DNA of 64,000 nt from Psychromonas sp. CNPT3 (GTDB lineage Bacteria > Pseudomonadota > Gammaproteobacteria > Enterobacterales > Psychromonadaceae): the NCBI RefSeq assembly GCF_000153405.2, contig NC_020802.1, forward strand, positions 2,251,883 through 2,315,882. Reading direction: 5' to 3'. Both the position numbers and the translations under genes were made by a program. Below are positions 46,224 to 58,131 of the stretch, piece by piece (position 1 is the first letter of the stretch; every line of letters starts with the position of its first letter). Below the pieces are notes generated by a model. The model saw only the letters and a list, made by a program, of their open reading frames with translations. It was not told the DNA's origin and did not search any database.

Positions 46224-48821
46224 TTATGCTTCCGTGATAGGGATTATCGTCGCGGCTTTATCCATATAACTCTTAATTTTATCAAAATTCAAATAACGAT
46301 AAGTGTCAGCGGCGGTCGCATCTAACTGCTTTGCATATTGCATATAGACTTCAACCGTCGGTAATTTACCTTCGATGGCAGCCACAGCAGCAAGTTCCGC
46401 AGAGCCCAAATAAACATTGGCATTGTTACCTAAACGATGTGGAAAATTACGCGTAGAAGTTGAAAACACAGTGCTATTGTCACTGACTCGAGCTTGGTTT
46501 CCCATACACAATGAGCAACCCGGCATTTCAGTTCGCGCGCCGACGCGACCAAAAATACTGTAATAGCCTTCATCTGAAAGTTGGGCTGCATCCATTTTAG
46601 TTGGAGGGGCTATCCACAAGCGCGTCGGTAGCTGTCCTTTAAAATTATCAAGGAGTTTACCGGCAGCTCGGAAATGACCTATATTTGTCATACAAGAGCC
46701 TAAAAACACTTCATCTATTGTTTGTCCGGCCACTTTTGACAATAGTTTCACATCATCAGGATCATTGGGACATGCAACAATTGGCTCTTTTATATCATTC
46801 AAATCGATGTCAATAATAGACACATATTGCGCATCTTCATCGGCTTGCATTAATTGAGGATCTTTTATCCACGCTTGCATCTCTTCAATACGACGTGAAA
46901 TAGTACGCACATCGCCATAATTTTCCGCAAGCATCCATTGCAACATCACAATGTTAGAATTTAAGTATTCAATGATAGGCTCTTTGTCGAGTTTAATAGA
47001 GCAACCCGCAGCGCTACGCTCAGCTGAAGAGTCAGACAATTCAAACGCTTGCTCTACTTTTAACTGCCCAAGGCCTTCAATTTCAAGAATTCTTCCTGAA
47101 AACACATTGATTTTACCTTCTTTTTCAACGGTTAATAGCCCTTCTTCAATCGCGCGTAAAGGAATAGCATTAACAAGATCACGAAGCGTGATCCCCGGTT
47201 GCATTTCACCTTTAAAGCGAACTAACACCGATTCTGGCATATCTAATGGCATCACGCCCGTCGCAGCTGCAAAAGCGACGAGGCCAGAGCCTGCAGGGAA
47301 AGAGATACCAATCGGGAAACGGGTGTGTGAATCGCCACCGGTGCCTACGGTATCGGGTAATAACATACGATTTAGCCAAGAATGAATAACGCCATCACCC
47401 GGGCGTAAAGAAACCCCGCCTCTGTCCATCATAAAGTCAGGTAAAGTGTGATGTGTTATCACATCTATCGGTTTAGGATACGCACCGGTATGACAAAAAG
47501 ATTGCATCACAAGATCTGCCGAAAAACCTAAACACGCTAAATCTTTTAATTCGTCACGGGTCATTGGGCCGGTAGTATCTTGAGAGCCTACCGTTGTCAT
47601 TTTAGGCTCACAATATTGCCCAGGGCGTATGCCTTTGGTTGCACACGCTTTACCGACCATTTTTTGTGCAAGCGTATACCCTTGCGTTGACGCTTTCTCT
47701 TCCAATGGCAGAGCAAATACATTAGATATGTCAAAACCAAGCGACTTACGTGCACGCTCAGTGAGTCCACGTCCGATGATCAATGGAATACGTCCACCCG
47801 CACGCACTTCATCTAAAATAATATTCGTTTTTAATGTAAACGTAGTGATCTCAGCGCCACTGTCATGATTTTTTACAACGCCTGTATAAGGATAGATATC
47901 AATAACATCTCCCATATTTAGCGCGCTTACATCCATTTCTATCGGTAAAGCACCAGAATCTTCCATGGTATTAAAGAAAATAGGGGCGATTTTATTACCA
48001 ATACAAACACCACCTGCACGTTTATTCGGTACATAAGCAATATCATCACCCATAAACCATAATACAGAGTTGGTTGCAGATTTACGTGACGAGCCCGTTC
48101 CCACAACATCACCGACATAAACTAACTTATGGCCTTTTTCTTTTAATGCTTGTATTTGTTTTAGAGGCCCTATCGCACCTTCTTCATCCGCTTCAATACC
48201 CGGGCGAGAGATTTTTAACATTGCCAATGCATGTAAAGGAATATCGGGGCGAGACCAAGCATCGGGCGCGGGAGATAAATCATCAGTGTTAGTTTCACCC
48301 GTCACTTTAAAGACGGTCATCGTGATTTTTTCTGCTACGACAGGTTTTGACGTAAACCAAAGTGCATCAGCCCAAGCTTGCATCACTTGTTGGGCAAAAA
48401 TATTGCCCGCTTTCGCTTTTTCTTCAACATCATAAAAAGCATCGAACATCAGCAGTGTATGCGTCAATGCATGTACACTGATCGGCGCAAGTTTCTCATT
48501 ATCAAGTTGCGCTATCAAGGCTTCAATATTATAACCACCTTGCATTGTGCCCAATAACTTTAGCGCATGCTCAGCAGATACAATCGGCGAGACAATCTCT
48601 TTGGCGGCCAGTGCGGATAAGAACCCCGCTTTAACATAAGCGCCTTCATCGACGCCAGGGGGAATGCGATTTTCTAATAAATCGATTAAAAAATCTTCTT
48701 CACCTTGCGGTGGGTTTTTTAATAATTCAACGAGAGCAGCCGTTTGCTCTGCATTTAAAGGTTGGGGAACAATACCTAAGTTAGCGCGCTCTGCGACATG
48801 TTTACGATAAGCTTTTAGCAC
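46224..48821 (-). CDS. acnB: Aconitate hydratase B
   Basis: An 865-residue TCA-cycle enzyme that interconverts citrate and isocitrate with a [4Fe-4S] cluster; AcnB also acts on 2-methylaconitate. The N-terminal HEAT-like domain (1-160) is typical of AcnB and absent from AcnA. Cluster cysteines are in [10 protein letters not shown] and [10 protein letters not shown] near the C-terminal quarter. [13 protein letters not shown] and [17 protein letters not shown] hold substrate residues. Length equals that of E. coli AcnB (865). It is monocistronic. Confidence 0.97.
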   Translation of the reverse strand: MLKAYRKHVAERANLGIVPQPLNAEQTAALVELLKNPPQGEEDFLIDLLENRIPPGVDEGAYVKAGFLSALAAKEIVSPIVSAEHALKLLGTMQGGYNIEALIAQLDNEKLAPISVHALTHTLLMFDAFYDVEEKAKAGNIFAQQVMQAWADALWFTSKPVVAEKITMTVFKVTGETNTDDLSPAPDAWSRPDIPLHALAMLKISRPGIEADEEGAIGPLKQIQALKEKGHKLVYVGDVVGTGSSRKSATNSVLWFMGDDIAYVPNKRAGGVCIGNKIAPIFFNTMEDSGALPIEMDVSALNMGDVIDIYPYTGVVKNHDSGAEITTFTLKTNIILDEVRAGGRIPLIIGRGLTERARKSLGFDISNVFALPLEEKASTQGYTLAQKMVGKACATKGIRPGQYCEPKMTTVGSQDTTGPMTRDELKDLACLGFSADLVMQSFCHTGAYPKPIDVITHHTLPDFMMDRGGVSLRPGDGVIHSWLNRMLLPDTVGTGGDSHTRFPIGISFPAGSGLVAFAAATGVMPLDMPESVLVRFKGEMQPGITLRDLVNAIPLRAIEEGLLTVEKEGKINVFSGRILEIEGLGQLKVEQAFELSDSSAERSAAGCSIKLDKEPIIEYLNSNIVMLQWMLAENYGDVRTISRRIEEMQAWIKDPQLMQADEDAQYVSIIDIDLNDIKEPIVACPNDPDDVKLLSKVAGQTIDEVFLGSCMTNIGHFRAAGKLLDNFKGQLPTRLWIAPPTKMDAAQLSDEGYYSIFGRVGARTEMPGCSLCMGNQARVSDNSTVFSTSTRNFPHRLGNNANVYLGSAELAAVAAIEGKLPTVEVYMQYAKQLDATAADTYRYLNFDKIKSYMDKAATIIPITEA

Positions 48822-49259
48822 AATAAATAACCTCTTTTTTCAGTGAACGACATGCACCTTGATAACAGTTTTTCATTTTGAAGAAAGTATATAGCATCAT
48901 TCTTATAAATAAAATGAAAGTACCTGATACATAATTATTAAGTTGCAGAATTGTTAACAGTGTTAGGGTGTTTTTTTAAATACACTTCGATAAGTGTACC
49001 CGTCGACGAAAATCTATATTTAAATGTTAGTAGTATACATTATTGCATAAGTTAGCATTTTAGCTTGTCTAAGCAGATAAAGACGACATAGGAAGGTGCA
49101 ATGCACCACTTTTTATGCCTTCATAGTGGCATAGTTTACAAGGTTTGGCAGTAAATATTTAATAAGATTAAGATGTTAGCTTTTTTTATTGTTATTTAAT
49201 GTGGCCTATGGATAATAAAATAAAAGAGAGCAACGCTCTCTCTCTTTTATTCATTAATA
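48822..49259. other. Intergenic region between acnB and asnA
   Basis: About 440 AT-rich bases upstream of acnB on the minus strand, so the acnB promoter lies here; the asnA terminator fills the right end. A 6-base dyad ACACTT-CGAT-AAGTGT at 48982-48997 could be an operator. I see no credible gene. Confidence 0.4.
49218..49249 (-). terminator. Terminator of asnA
   Basis: AAAAGAGAGC, AAC loop, GCTCTCTCTCTTTT, with an A-run on the low side, 11 bases past the asnA stop on the minus strand. Confidence 0.8.
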
Positions 49260-50261
49260 TTAAAGAATGGCAGGCACACTCTGTTTTAACATCTCAGGCC
49301 AAACGCCTACTTGTACTTGTCCAATATGCTGCTTTTGTAACAATAACATCGCTAAACGAGATTGTCCGATACCGCCACCTATTGTTTGTGGCAATTTAGA
49401 CTCCACCAGCATTTTATGCCAAGGCATCTGTAGACGCGCACTATCACCACAAATTTCTAGTTGTTTTTTCAATGCGTCAGGGCTAACGCGAATGCCCATT
49501 GATGAAATTTCAAATACATCTTTTAGGATAGGGTTCCAAACTAAAATGTCGCCGTTTAAACCAGGGTATTTCGCATCTGTTTGTGTTGACCAATCATCAT
49601 AATCGGGTGCACGTACATCATGGAATTCACCATTCGATAATAATCCACCAATACCAATCAGGAAGACAGCGCCGAACTCTTTTACCGCAGCACGTTCACG
49701 ACCTTTAGAATCTAAGTCAGGATATTGATCCAGTAAATCTTGAGAGTGCATAAACGTTATTTTTTCAGGTAGAAAAGGCGTTAATGCATATAATTCTTGT
49801 AAACGTGATTCTGTTTTTTTAATCGCTTGGTATAAAGTGTTTACCGTGCGTTTTAAGAAATCAATGCTGCGATCTTCTTTTTCCGAGATCACCGCTTCCC
49901 AATCCCACTGATCAACATAGACAGAGTGGATAGGACTCAATGATTCTTCATCCGGACGTAATGCTTTCATATGTGTATATAAGCCTTGTCCAATTTGGAA
50001 GTTATGCTCCGCAAGCGTTTTGCGTTTCCATTTTGCAAGAGAGTGCACCACTTCAAAATTTTGGTCTGATACGGGTAAAGAACTCACTTTTACAGCAACG
50101 GCTTTTTCTGAGCCACTTAAACTATCTTGGATGCCATCACCCACTTTCGCCAAAATAGGTGCTTGTACTTCGATTAAACCTAATTCATTTTCAAGTTGCA
50201 TTGAAAATATTTGTTTTACAGTGCTAATTTGTTGCTGTGTTTGAATATATTGTGCGCTCAT
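49260..50261 (-). CDS. asnA: Aspartate-ammonia ligase AsnA
   Basis: A 333-residue ammonia-dependent asparagine synthetase with a class II aminoacyl-tRNA-synthetase-like fold. The start [20 protein letters not shown], the aspartate-site [21 protein letters not shown] and the C-terminal [25 protein letters not shown] are conserved. AAAGGAA precedes the ATG. It is divergent from asnC, which in E. coli activates asnA when asparagine is low. Confidence 0.97.
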   Translation of the reverse strand: MSAQYIQTQQQISTVKQIFSMQLENELGLIEVQAPILAKVGDGIQDSLSGSEKAVAVKVSSLPVSDQNFEVVHSLAKWKRKTLAEHNFQIGQGLYTHMKALRPDEESLSPIHSVYVDQWDWEAVISEKEDRSIDFLKRTVNTLYQAIKKTESRLQELYALTPFLPEKITFMHSQDLLDQYPDLDSKGRERAAVKEFGAVFLIGIGGLLSNGEFHDVRAPDYDDWSTQTDAKYPGLNGDILVWNPILKDVFEISSMGIRVSPDALKKQLEICGDSARLQMPWHKMLVESKLPQTIGGGIGQSRLAMLLLQKQHIGQVQVGVWPEMLKQSVPAIL

Positions 50262-50419
50262 AATGTTCCTTTAAAGATGCTTTGCCATATCAAGTTGAAA
50301 CAATCATCAGGTAAATCAACTAATTTATCAATAACCAATAACAAATATACCTTTACATAAACATTATCATCAATAGAATGGGGTTAAAACTAACAATTCA
50401 ATAAAAAAGAACCCTATAT
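50262..50419. promoter_or_regulatory. asnA-asnC divergent control region
   Basis: A 158-base AT-rich gap holding the two divergent promoters. By analogy with E. coli, AsnC should bind here. I could not identify a clear AsnC site. Confidence 0.5.
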
Positions 50420-50881
50420 ATGCCCAATCATTATGAAATCGATGATCTCGATAAACGCATTTTGTATGCTTTAGCCGATAATGCCCGTGTGGCTTATGCT
50501 GAATTAGCTAAAAAATTCTTAGTCAGTGCCGGTACTATCCATGTGCGTATCGAAAAAATGAAACTTGCAGGGATCATTGAAAAAACTAAAGTCGTACTCA
50601 ATGAAAAAGCGCTTGGATATGATGTTTGTTGCTTTATTGGTATTAACCTTAAAAATGCCAAAGATTATCCTGCTACCATTAAAAAATTAGAAGCGCTTGA
50701 AGAAGTAGTTGAAGCTTATTACACCACGGGAAATTACAGTATTTTTATCAAACTAATGACCAAATCTATCGCGCATTTACAAACGACACTCATTAATAAA
50801 GTGCAAGCTATTGATGAAATTCAATCAACCGAAACATTAATATCACTCGATAATCCGATAAAACGCGATGTTATGCCTTAA
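50420..50881 (+). CDS. asnC: AsnC transcriptional regulator
   Basis: A 153-residue Lrp/AsnC-family regulator. The N-terminal HTH (IDDLDKRILYALADNARVAY, then FLVSAGTIHVRIEKMKLAG) and the RAM effector-binding domain (about 70-145: VVEAYYTTGNYSIFIKL) are intact. Close to E. coli AsnC rather than Lrp in size and by its position divergent from asnA. It probably represses itself and activates asnA. Confidence 0.95.
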   Translation: MPNHYEIDDLDKRILYALADNARVAYAELAKKFLVSAGTIHVRIEKMKLAGIIEKTKVVLNEKALGYDVCCFIGINLKNAKDYPATIKKLEALEEVVEAYYTTGNYSIFIKLMTKSIAHLQTTLINKVQAIDEIQSTETLISLDNPIKRDVMP

Positions 50882-51059
50882 TAAGCAAACCTTTTCTTAA
50901 GCGGATACAAAAAGGCATTCTGTATCCGTTACCAATCCAAGTGCTTTATTTAGTCTTAGCATTGACGACCGAAAACATTCGCATTGTTAGTTATGTTGGC
51001 ACTGTTTTATTGTTTACTTTCTGCTAAAATCACACTCCAAATTAGTAGGAGAATATTTT

Positions 51060-52169
51060 ATGACAGACAATAGCCAAATTAAAGTGATCGTCGGTATGTC
51101 CGGCGGTGTCGATTCATCTGTATCCGCGTATTTACTGCAGCAGCAAGGGTATCAGGTTGAAGGGCTATTCATGAAGAATTGGGAAGAAGACGATAGCAGT
51201 GAGTATTGCGCGGCGGCTCAAGATCTTCAAGACGCACAAGCGGTTTGTGATAAATTAGATATCAAGTTGCATACTGTTAACTTTTCGGCTGAATATTGGG
51301 ATAATGTTTTTGAACATTTCCTCGCTGAATATAAAGCAGGACGTACTCCAAATCCTGATATTATGTGTAATAAAGAAATAAAGTTTAAAGCCTTCTTAGA
51401 ATTTGCAGCCGAAGATTTAGGTGCGGATTTTATTGCCACAGGACATTATGTTCGTCGCCGTGAAGTGAATGGACATGTGCAACTTCTGCGTGGCCTTGAT
51501 ACAAATAAAGATCAAAGTTACTTTTTATATGCCGTGGGCGAAAAACAGATAGCACAAACACTGTTCCCTGTTGGCGAATTAGAAAAACCAGAAGTGCGAC
51601 GTATTGCCGAGCAGCAAGGTCTTATTACTGCCAATAAAAAAGACAGTACCGGGATCTGTTTTATTGGTGAGCGTAAGTTTACTGATTTCTTACAAGAATA
51701 TCTTCCAGCGCAGCCCGGTGACATTGTCACGCCAGAGGGCAAAGTTATCGGTAAGCATCAAGGTTTAATGTACCATACATTAGGTCAGCGCAAGGGATTA
51801 GGCATTGGTGGTCGTCAAGACGCTAATGAAGATCCTTGGTATGTTGTCGCTAAAGATATGCCTAATAATCGTTTATTGGTTGCACAAGGCGCCAATAATC
51901 CAGCCCTTTTATCTTATGGTTTGATCGCAACGAAATGTGATTGGGTTGATAGAAAAATCCTTAAAGAGGCGTTTACTTGCACACTAAAAACACGTTACCG
52001 CCAACAGGATGTTCCTTGTACCGTGACCCCCCTCGATGATGATACTTTAAGAGTCATCTTTGAGACGCCACAAAGCGCAGTGACCCCAGGACAATCAGCT
52101 GTATTTTATATGCAAGAAGTCTGTTTAGGTGGCGCTATTATCGAACAACACTTACAAGAGAAAATTTAA
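51060..52169 (+). CDS. mnmA: tRNA-specific 2-thiouridylase MnmA
   Basis: A 369-residue enzyme that thiolates U34 of tRNAs for Lys, Glu and Gln, using sulfur from the Tus relay. The PP-loop [15 protein letters not shown] near residue 12 and the two catalytic cysteines, in [12 protein letters not shown] and [12 protein letters not shown], are present. AGGAG precedes the ATG. hflD begins 2 bases after it, and purB follows, the E. coli order. Confidence 0.97.
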   Translation: MTDNSQIKVIVGMSGGVDSSVSAYLLQQQGYQVEGLFMKNWEEDDSSEYCAAAQDLQDAQAVCDKLDIKLHTVNFSAEYWDNVFEHFLAEYKAGRTPNPDIMCNKEIKFKAFLEFAAEDLGADFIATGHYVRRREVNGHVQLLRGLDTNKDQSYFLYAVGEKQIAQTLFPVGELEKPEVRRIAEQQGLITANKKDSTGICFIGERKFTDFLQEYLPAQPGDIVTPEGKVIGKHQGLMYHTLGQRKGLGIGGRQDANEDPWYVVAKDMPNNRLLVAQGANNPALLSYGLIATKCDWVDRKILKEAFTCTLKTRYRQQDVPCTVTPLDDDTLRVIFETPQSAVTPGQSAVFYMQEVCLGGAIIEQHLQEKI

Positions 52170-52171
52170 TT

Positions 52172-52801
52172 ATGTCTTATCATGATCTTCCTTCACGTTG
52201 TATCGCCTTTGCCGCAATGTGCCAAGCGGCTTATCTGGTTGATAAATTAGCTTGTACCGGTAATGTTTCTAACTTAAATGCATTTGATGCATCTCTGCTT
52301 TCTATTCTTCGTGTAGATAGTAATTCACCTTTGGATGTATTTGGAGGCTATAGCAGTTTGGAGGTAGGCTTGAAGAGTATGCAAGATCAACTCAATGGCA
52401 GTACCAAAGGGCGCAATATGCAGGTAACAAAATACATTATTGGTATGCTTGCGCTTGAAAAGAAACTGACGGAAGATCCGAGTGTTGGGGCGCAATTAGG
52501 CGCTCGCATCAATCAAATACAGCATCAATTAGCCGATGCCAATATTGATGATGATAATATTTTAAATAACTTAAACTTGATTTACAAAGACTTGATCAGT
52601 GATTTAGGTCCAAAAATCCAAGTAAATGGCTCCCCATCTTGCTTGCAACAAGAGCGCACTCAACATAAAATTCGCGCTTTGTTATTAGCCGGTGTTCGCG
52701 CTGCTGTATTATGGCGCCAAATTGGCGGCAAACGTCGTCAATTGATTTTTTCTCGCAAAGCAATGCTACACCAAACAGAGCAAAATTTACGCCGAATTTA
52801 A
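52172..52801 (+). CDS. hflD: HflD, membrane-associated lysogenization regulator homologue
   Basis: A 209-residue helical protein of the HflD/YcfC family. In E. coli it modulates lambda CII; its housekeeping role is unclear, though it is always next to mnmA and purB. The family start CIAFAAMCQAAYLVDKLA and the end IRALLLAGVRAAVLWRQIGGKRRQLIFSR are well conserved. It has no signal or membrane helix. Confidence 0.93.
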   Translation: MSYHDLPSRCIAFAAMCQAAYLVDKLACTGNVSNLNAFDASLLSILRVDSNSPLDVFGGYSSLEVGLKSMQDQLNGSTKGRNMQVTKYIIGMLALEKKLTEDPSVGAQLGARINQIQHQLADANIDDDNILNNLNLIYKDLISDLGPKIQVNGSPSCLQQERTQHKIRALLLAGVRAAVLWRQIGGKRRQLIFSRKAMLHQTEQNLRRI

Positions 52802-52870
52802 GCTTTTCAGGGCTTAATTTTGCATAAAAAAGTGCATATAAATGACTATTTAAACAACCTACCTTTTTAG

Positions 52871-54250
<1,380 letters not shown>

Positions 54251-54257
54251 TAATAAA

Positions 54258-54285
54258 GCGCTGTAAAAACCTTTTTTTACAGCGC
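54258..54285. terminator. Probable terminator, purB / dehydrogenase
   Basis: GCGCTGTAAAAA and TTTTTACAGCGC form a perfect 12-base stem with a tiny loop between convergent genes. No T-run follows the GC part, but the AT part of the stem may serve. Confidence 0.6.
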
Positions 54286-54295
54286 CATCAATACA

Positions 54296-55165
54296 TCAGC
54301 GTTGATATTTTATTAATGCTGATGTATCCATTTTTCCAAGCCCCTGCGCACTTAATGCTTTATAATTTTCATTCACTTCACGGGTCATTGGTAAATCTAA
54401 GTCATATTTTTTTGCTTCATCGAGACAAAAGCCTAAATCTTTGATCATCCAATCAATCGCAAATCCAAAATCAAATTTATCATTTTGCATCGACACGGCT
54501 CTATTTTCTAACTGCCAAGATCCTGCGGCGCCATATTTTAACGTATCTGTCAGTAATTCAATATCAAGGTTCGCTTCTTTAGCTAATGATAACGCTTCAC
54601 TTAAGCCCTTTAATACGCCCGCAATACAGACTTGATTCACCATTTTTGCGCGTTGTCCTTGCCCATTTTTACCCATTAACGAGGTTTGCTTCGCGTAACA
54701 CTTAAACAGAGGCTGAAGTTTTTCAAAAACAGCAGGCTCACCACCACACATCACTGTTAACTTACCCAGCTCTGCACCCGCTTGTCCGCCAGAGACAGGC
54801 GCATCCACAAAATGAATATTTAACGCTTTACATTTTTCAGCTATTTCTTGCGCAAGGCTTGCTGATGTCGTCGTATGATCGACTAAAATAGTGTCTTTTT
54901 TAAGCCCCGCTAAAACGCCCTCTTCACCATATAAAACGCTGCGCACATCATCATCATTACCGACACAAATAAAGACAACCTGTGCATTTTCGACCGCACT
55001 TTTAGGGGTTAACGCATATTCACCTTGGTTTTTTTGCGCCCATTGTTTGGCTTTTTGCGTCGTACGATTAAAGACAGTGGTCACATAGCCATTTTTTTGC
55101 AAATAGCTTGCCATGGGCATTCCCATCACCCCAAGTCCTACAAAACTTACTTTTATTGGTTGCAT
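54296..55165 (-). CDS. Beta-hydroxyacid dehydrogenase family protein
   Basis: A 289-residue NAD(P)-dependent dehydrogenase of the 3-hydroxyisobutyrate / tartronate semialdehyde reductase / GLYR family. The Rossmann motif FVGLGVMGMPMASYLQKNGY opens it, with VFNRTT after beta-2 suggesting NADP preference. The substrate loop DAPVSGGQAGAE and the catalytic Lys in GQGQRAKMVNQVC are present. Its substrate is unknown. AAGGAAA precedes the ATG. It is divergent from a MocR regulator and has a 24-base palindrome about 50 bases upstream. Confidence 0.88.
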   Translation of the reverse strand: MQPIKVSFVGLGVMGMPMASYLQKNGYVTTVFNRTTQKAKQWAQKNQGEYALTPKSAVENAQVVFICVGNDDDVRSVLYGEEGVLAGLKKDTILVDHTTTSASLAQEIAEKCKALNIHFVDAPVSGGQAGAELGKLTVMCGGEPAVFEKLQPLFKCYAKQTSLMGKNGQGQRAKMVNQVCIAGVLKGLSEALSLAKEANLDIELLTDTLKYGAAGSWQLENRAVSMQNDKFDFGFAIDWMIKDLGFCLDEAKKYDLDLPMTREVNENYKALSAQGLGKMDTSALIKYQR

Positions 55166-55210
55166 TTTATTTCCTTAGATCGTCAATAGCACAAAAAAAC
55201 AGCTTAATAA

Positions 55211-55234
55211 TAAAATTGACCTATGTCAATTTTA
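55211..55234. promoter_or_regulatory. 24-bp palindromic operator candidate
   Basis: TAAAATTGAC-CTAT-GTCAATTTTA: perfect 10-base arms around 4 bases. It is 46 bases upstream of the dehydrogenase ATG, in the gap shared with the MocR gene. It looks like a dimer-binding operator with a TTGAC-N4-GTCAA core. Confidence 0.6.
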
Positions 55235-55253
55235 TTTTCTTTAACTGCGACTA

Positions 55254-55413
55254 ATAGCAATGCAATTAATGTCGTCATCATGTGTTACGCCGGAAAAATG
55301 AGTACTAACAAGACGTGAGTTGCAGGATATAGTGGTTCTCAATTCAAAAATCACAACGCGGGTTTGGATAATTTTTCCTGCAAGACTGATCATTTTTTTA
55401 GTTCTTTTGCTAT
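55254..55413 (+). repeat. 160-bp MITE-like repeat, copy C
   Basis: 160 bases co-linear with copy A (GTGTTACGCCGGAAAAAT, ACGTGAGTTGCAGGATATAG, GTTCTCAATTC and ATTTTTCCTGCAAGAC). It is more diverged. The ends are ATAGCAATGCAATT and AGTTCTTTTGCTAT: both ends carry the C-to-G change at the fourth base, so the inverted repeat is kept. It ends 64 bases before the MocR start. Confidence 0.75.
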
Positions 55414-55477
55414 CATTACCTATTGCTGATTTATTGACTTAACGTATGATTAGTTATGTTGTTTTGAGGGGGATCAC

Positions 55478-56821
55478 GTGAGTATTAGTAAATTTAAAAA
55501 CATAGCTTCAATTATTGAAGCGCGGATCCATTCTGGCTTGTATGGCGAAAACACTAAATTACCCACGCATCGCGCACTGGCGACTGAATTTTCAACCACA
55601 CCGGTCACTATCGCCAAAGCGTATCAATGCCTTGTTGATAGCCAAAAAGTAGAATCGTTTGTCGGTCGAGGCACTTTTGTCTGTAGTGCGAGTAAATTTG
55701 AAGTTGTGATCCAAGCAGATGCTAATAACAACCAGTTTAACTTTTCAATTATCCAGCCTTGTGTTGGTCTTAACCTGCCAAAAATATCTCAAGCAAGTCT
55801 CGAAGTGTTCAAAACGCTCACCCCAGAACTTCTTTCTTATAGCGCAGATACGGGCGCGATTGAGCATCGCCAAGCAGCTCTTTTATGGGCTAAAAAATAT
55901 GCGTTAAAAGACGCCAGTGTCGACCAAATATTATTAACCCCTGGTGTTCAAAGCGCCCTCGATATTTTAATGAGAGCCTATACGCAAGCAGGCGATAGCA
56001 TTGCGATTGAGAGTTTAACTTACCCCGGTATACTCTCTATCGCACACGCACATGGCGTAAAACTCATAGAGGTAAGCTGTGATGCACAAGGAATGCGTGC
56101 TGATGCACTGCGTAACGTACTCACTGAGCACCAACCCAAGTTAGTCATTGTTGTGCCCTCACAGCAAAACCCAACCGCGCTCACTATGCCGGAGGCGCGC
56201 AGAATTGAAATAGCTAACGTCATAAAAGGCAGTGATGCGTGGCTAATTGAAGATGATATCTATGGGTTTTTAAATCAGCAGTATATTCCCGCTATCTCCC
56301 ATTTTATTGAGCAGCAAAGCTTCTATCTTTCAGGGCTATCCAAAGCGATTAGTCCCGCTTTACGTTGCGCTTTTATTAAAACACCCACACATCAATTACA
56401 AAAGGTTTATGCGGCGATCCGAACGTCGGTTTGGCAAGCCTCCTCCTTAAATTACGCCATTAGTAGCGCTTTAATTTTCTCGGGCGAAGCCTTTAAGATG
56501 GCAGATAATCAACGTCACATTGCCAAATCAAGACAAATATTTGCTCGAAAAGTGCTTTCATTAAGTATGAAGGACAGTAGCGCAGCCTATCACTTATGGC
56601 TAAAATTGCCACCAGCATGGTGTGTTGATGATTTTATTGCAGCTGCTAATCAAAAAAATATATTAGTCAGTCATGGCGATCATTTTAGCGCCAGTAAAAC
56701 GCCTTCAGGACACATTCGCTTAGCCTTAATGGGCATCGAAGATGAAAAAATCTTCCAACAAGGTATTTACGCCATAAAACATTTATTAGATAACCCCTCT
56801 CATTCGAATGACGCCGACTAA
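55478..56821 (+). CDS. MocR-type GntR/aminotransferase regulator
   Basis: A 447-residue PLP-dependent regulator. A GntR winged helix (about 1-70: NTKLPTHRALATEFSTTPVT, then IAKAYQCLV) is joined to a fold-type I aminotransferase domain (about 90-440) with the PLP Lys in YLSGLSKAISPALRCAF and VPSQQNPTALTM as an Asn-Pro motif. The GTG at 55478 follows GAGGGGGAT. Such proteins often control a divergent gene, here the dehydrogenase. The regulated pathway is unknown. Confidence 0.9.
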   Translation: MSISKFKNIASIIEARIHSGLYGENTKLPTHRALATEFSTTPVTIAKAYQCLVDSQKVESFVGRGTFVCSASKFEVVIQADANNNQFNFSIIQPCVGLNLPKISQASLEVFKTLTPELLSYSADTGAIEHRQAALLWAKKYALKDASVDQILLTPGVQSALDILMRAYTQAGDSIAIESLTYPGILSIAHAHGVKLIEVSCDAQGMRADALRNVLTEHQPKLVIVVPSQQNPTALTMPEARRIEIANVIKGSDAWLIEDDIYGFLNQQYIPAISHFIEQQSFYLSGLSKAISPALRCAFIKTPTHQLQKVYAAIRTSVWQASSLNYAISSALIFSGEAFKMADNQRHIAKSRQIFARKVLSLSMKDSSAAYHLWLKLPPAWCVDDFIAAANQKNILVSHGDHFSASKTPSGHIRLALMGIEDEKIFQQGIYAIKHLLDNPSHSNDAD

Positions 56822-57000
56822 CCAAGGGGATAATTTTTAACAAGGTTGCGTCTAGCCGTTATTTTCGTGAGTGCCTAATAATACATGTTAGAGTCTCTCA
56901 AACGGCTTATGTCGATAATATATTAGTGGCTTTTTGCATCTGAAAGGAACATAAGGTTATACTCATTCTTTTCTCTTACTTTTTAATTAGCTGAGGCGTT

Positions 57001-58131
57001 ATGTTCCAACTCAATTTAGATATCAATCACTTTCTAGACGTTTATTGGCAAAAAAAGCCCTTATTAATAAAACAAGGCTTTGCTGATTTTCAAGATCCCA
57101 TTATGCCGGATGAAATAGCCGGACTTGCAATGGAAGAAGAAGTTGAAAGCCGCCTTGTATACCGAGATGAGCAAGATAAATGGCAAGCTGAACATGGCCC
57201 ATTTACTTCTTTTGATAAGCTTGAGCAAAAAGGAACGTCTTTATTAGTACAAGCCGTTGATCATTGGCATGAAGATGCACAGCAACTCATTCGACCTTTT
57301 CGATTTTTACCAAACTGGCGCCTTGATGATTTAATGATCAGCTACTCCAGTGTGAACGGCGGTGTCGGACCTCATATCGATAATTATGACGTTTTTATTA
57401 TTCAAGGCTTAGGTAAACGACATTGGCGTGTTGGCGCTAAAACTGAGCTAAATGAATTTACAGCCCATGCAGCATTAAAGCATTGTGCAGCCTTTGATGC
57501 CATTATTGATGTAGAGCTTGAGCCCGGTGATATCTTGTATATTCCGGTTGGTTTCCCGCATGAAGGTTATGCTATCGAGCCATCTATAAACTACAGCGTT
57601 GGCTTTCGTGCACCCGATCAAAATGATCTGTTAAGTAGCTTTACTGATCACTGCATTGATGAGCAAGATAACTGCGTGCGCTATCTTGATAAAAATATGC
57701 AACATCGTGAAAAACCAGGGAAAATTGAAGCTCATGAACTGATTGGTTTACACAAAACAATGCTAGAAAGTTGCCAAACACCCGAGCAACTAATGCCTTG
57801 GCTTGGTAAAATGCTCAGTGAAAGTGTGCATGATTTGGATATTGCCGTGTGTGATGAAGCGCATTCAAATACCCAAATATTAGCGCTATTTAATGAAGGC
57901 GCCCAATTCACCCGTTTAGGTGGCTTACGCGCTATCTACTTTGAACAAGATGCAGACTTTATTTATATTAATGGCACACAATATAACTGCAGTGAGTTTA
58001 ATAAGCTCGGTCACCATTTATGTGATCAAGATGAAGTCGGCAGTGAATTAATTGAGTTATTAACTGAAAATGAAAATGCACAGAACTTTTTCACTTTTCT
58101 TGTTAATAGTGGTTACTGGTACAGTAATTAA
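57001..58131 (+). CDS. roxA: Ribosomal oxygenase RoxA (YcfD), JmjC type
   Basis: A 376-residue Fe(II)/2-oxoglutarate oxygenase that hydroxylates an arginine of ribosomal protein L16 in E. coli. The iron ligands align in number with E. coli YcfD: His125 and Asp127 in GVGPHIDNYD, His187 in VGFPHEGYA. The C-terminal winged-helix-like and dimer parts are present. GAGGCG precedes the ATG. In E. coli the gene lies near purB as well. Confidence 0.94.
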   Translation: MFQLNLDINHFLDVYWQKKPLLIKQGFADFQDPIMPDEIAGLAMEEEVESRLVYRDEQDKWQAEHGPFTSFDKLEQKGTSLLVQAVDHWHEDAQQLIRPFRFLPNWRLDDLMISYSSVNGGVGPHIDNYDVFIIQGLGKRHWRVGAKTELNEFTAHAALKHCAAFDAIIDVELEPGDILYIPVGFPHEGYAIEPSINYSVGFRAPDQNDLLSSFTDHCIDEQDNCVRYLDKNMQHREKPGKIEAHELIGLHKTMLESCQTPEQLMPWLGKMLSESVHDLDIAVCDEAHSNTQILALFNEGAQFTRLGGLRAIYFEQDADFIYINGTQYNCSEFNKLGHHLCDQDEVGSELIELLTENENAQNFFTFLVNSGYWYSN

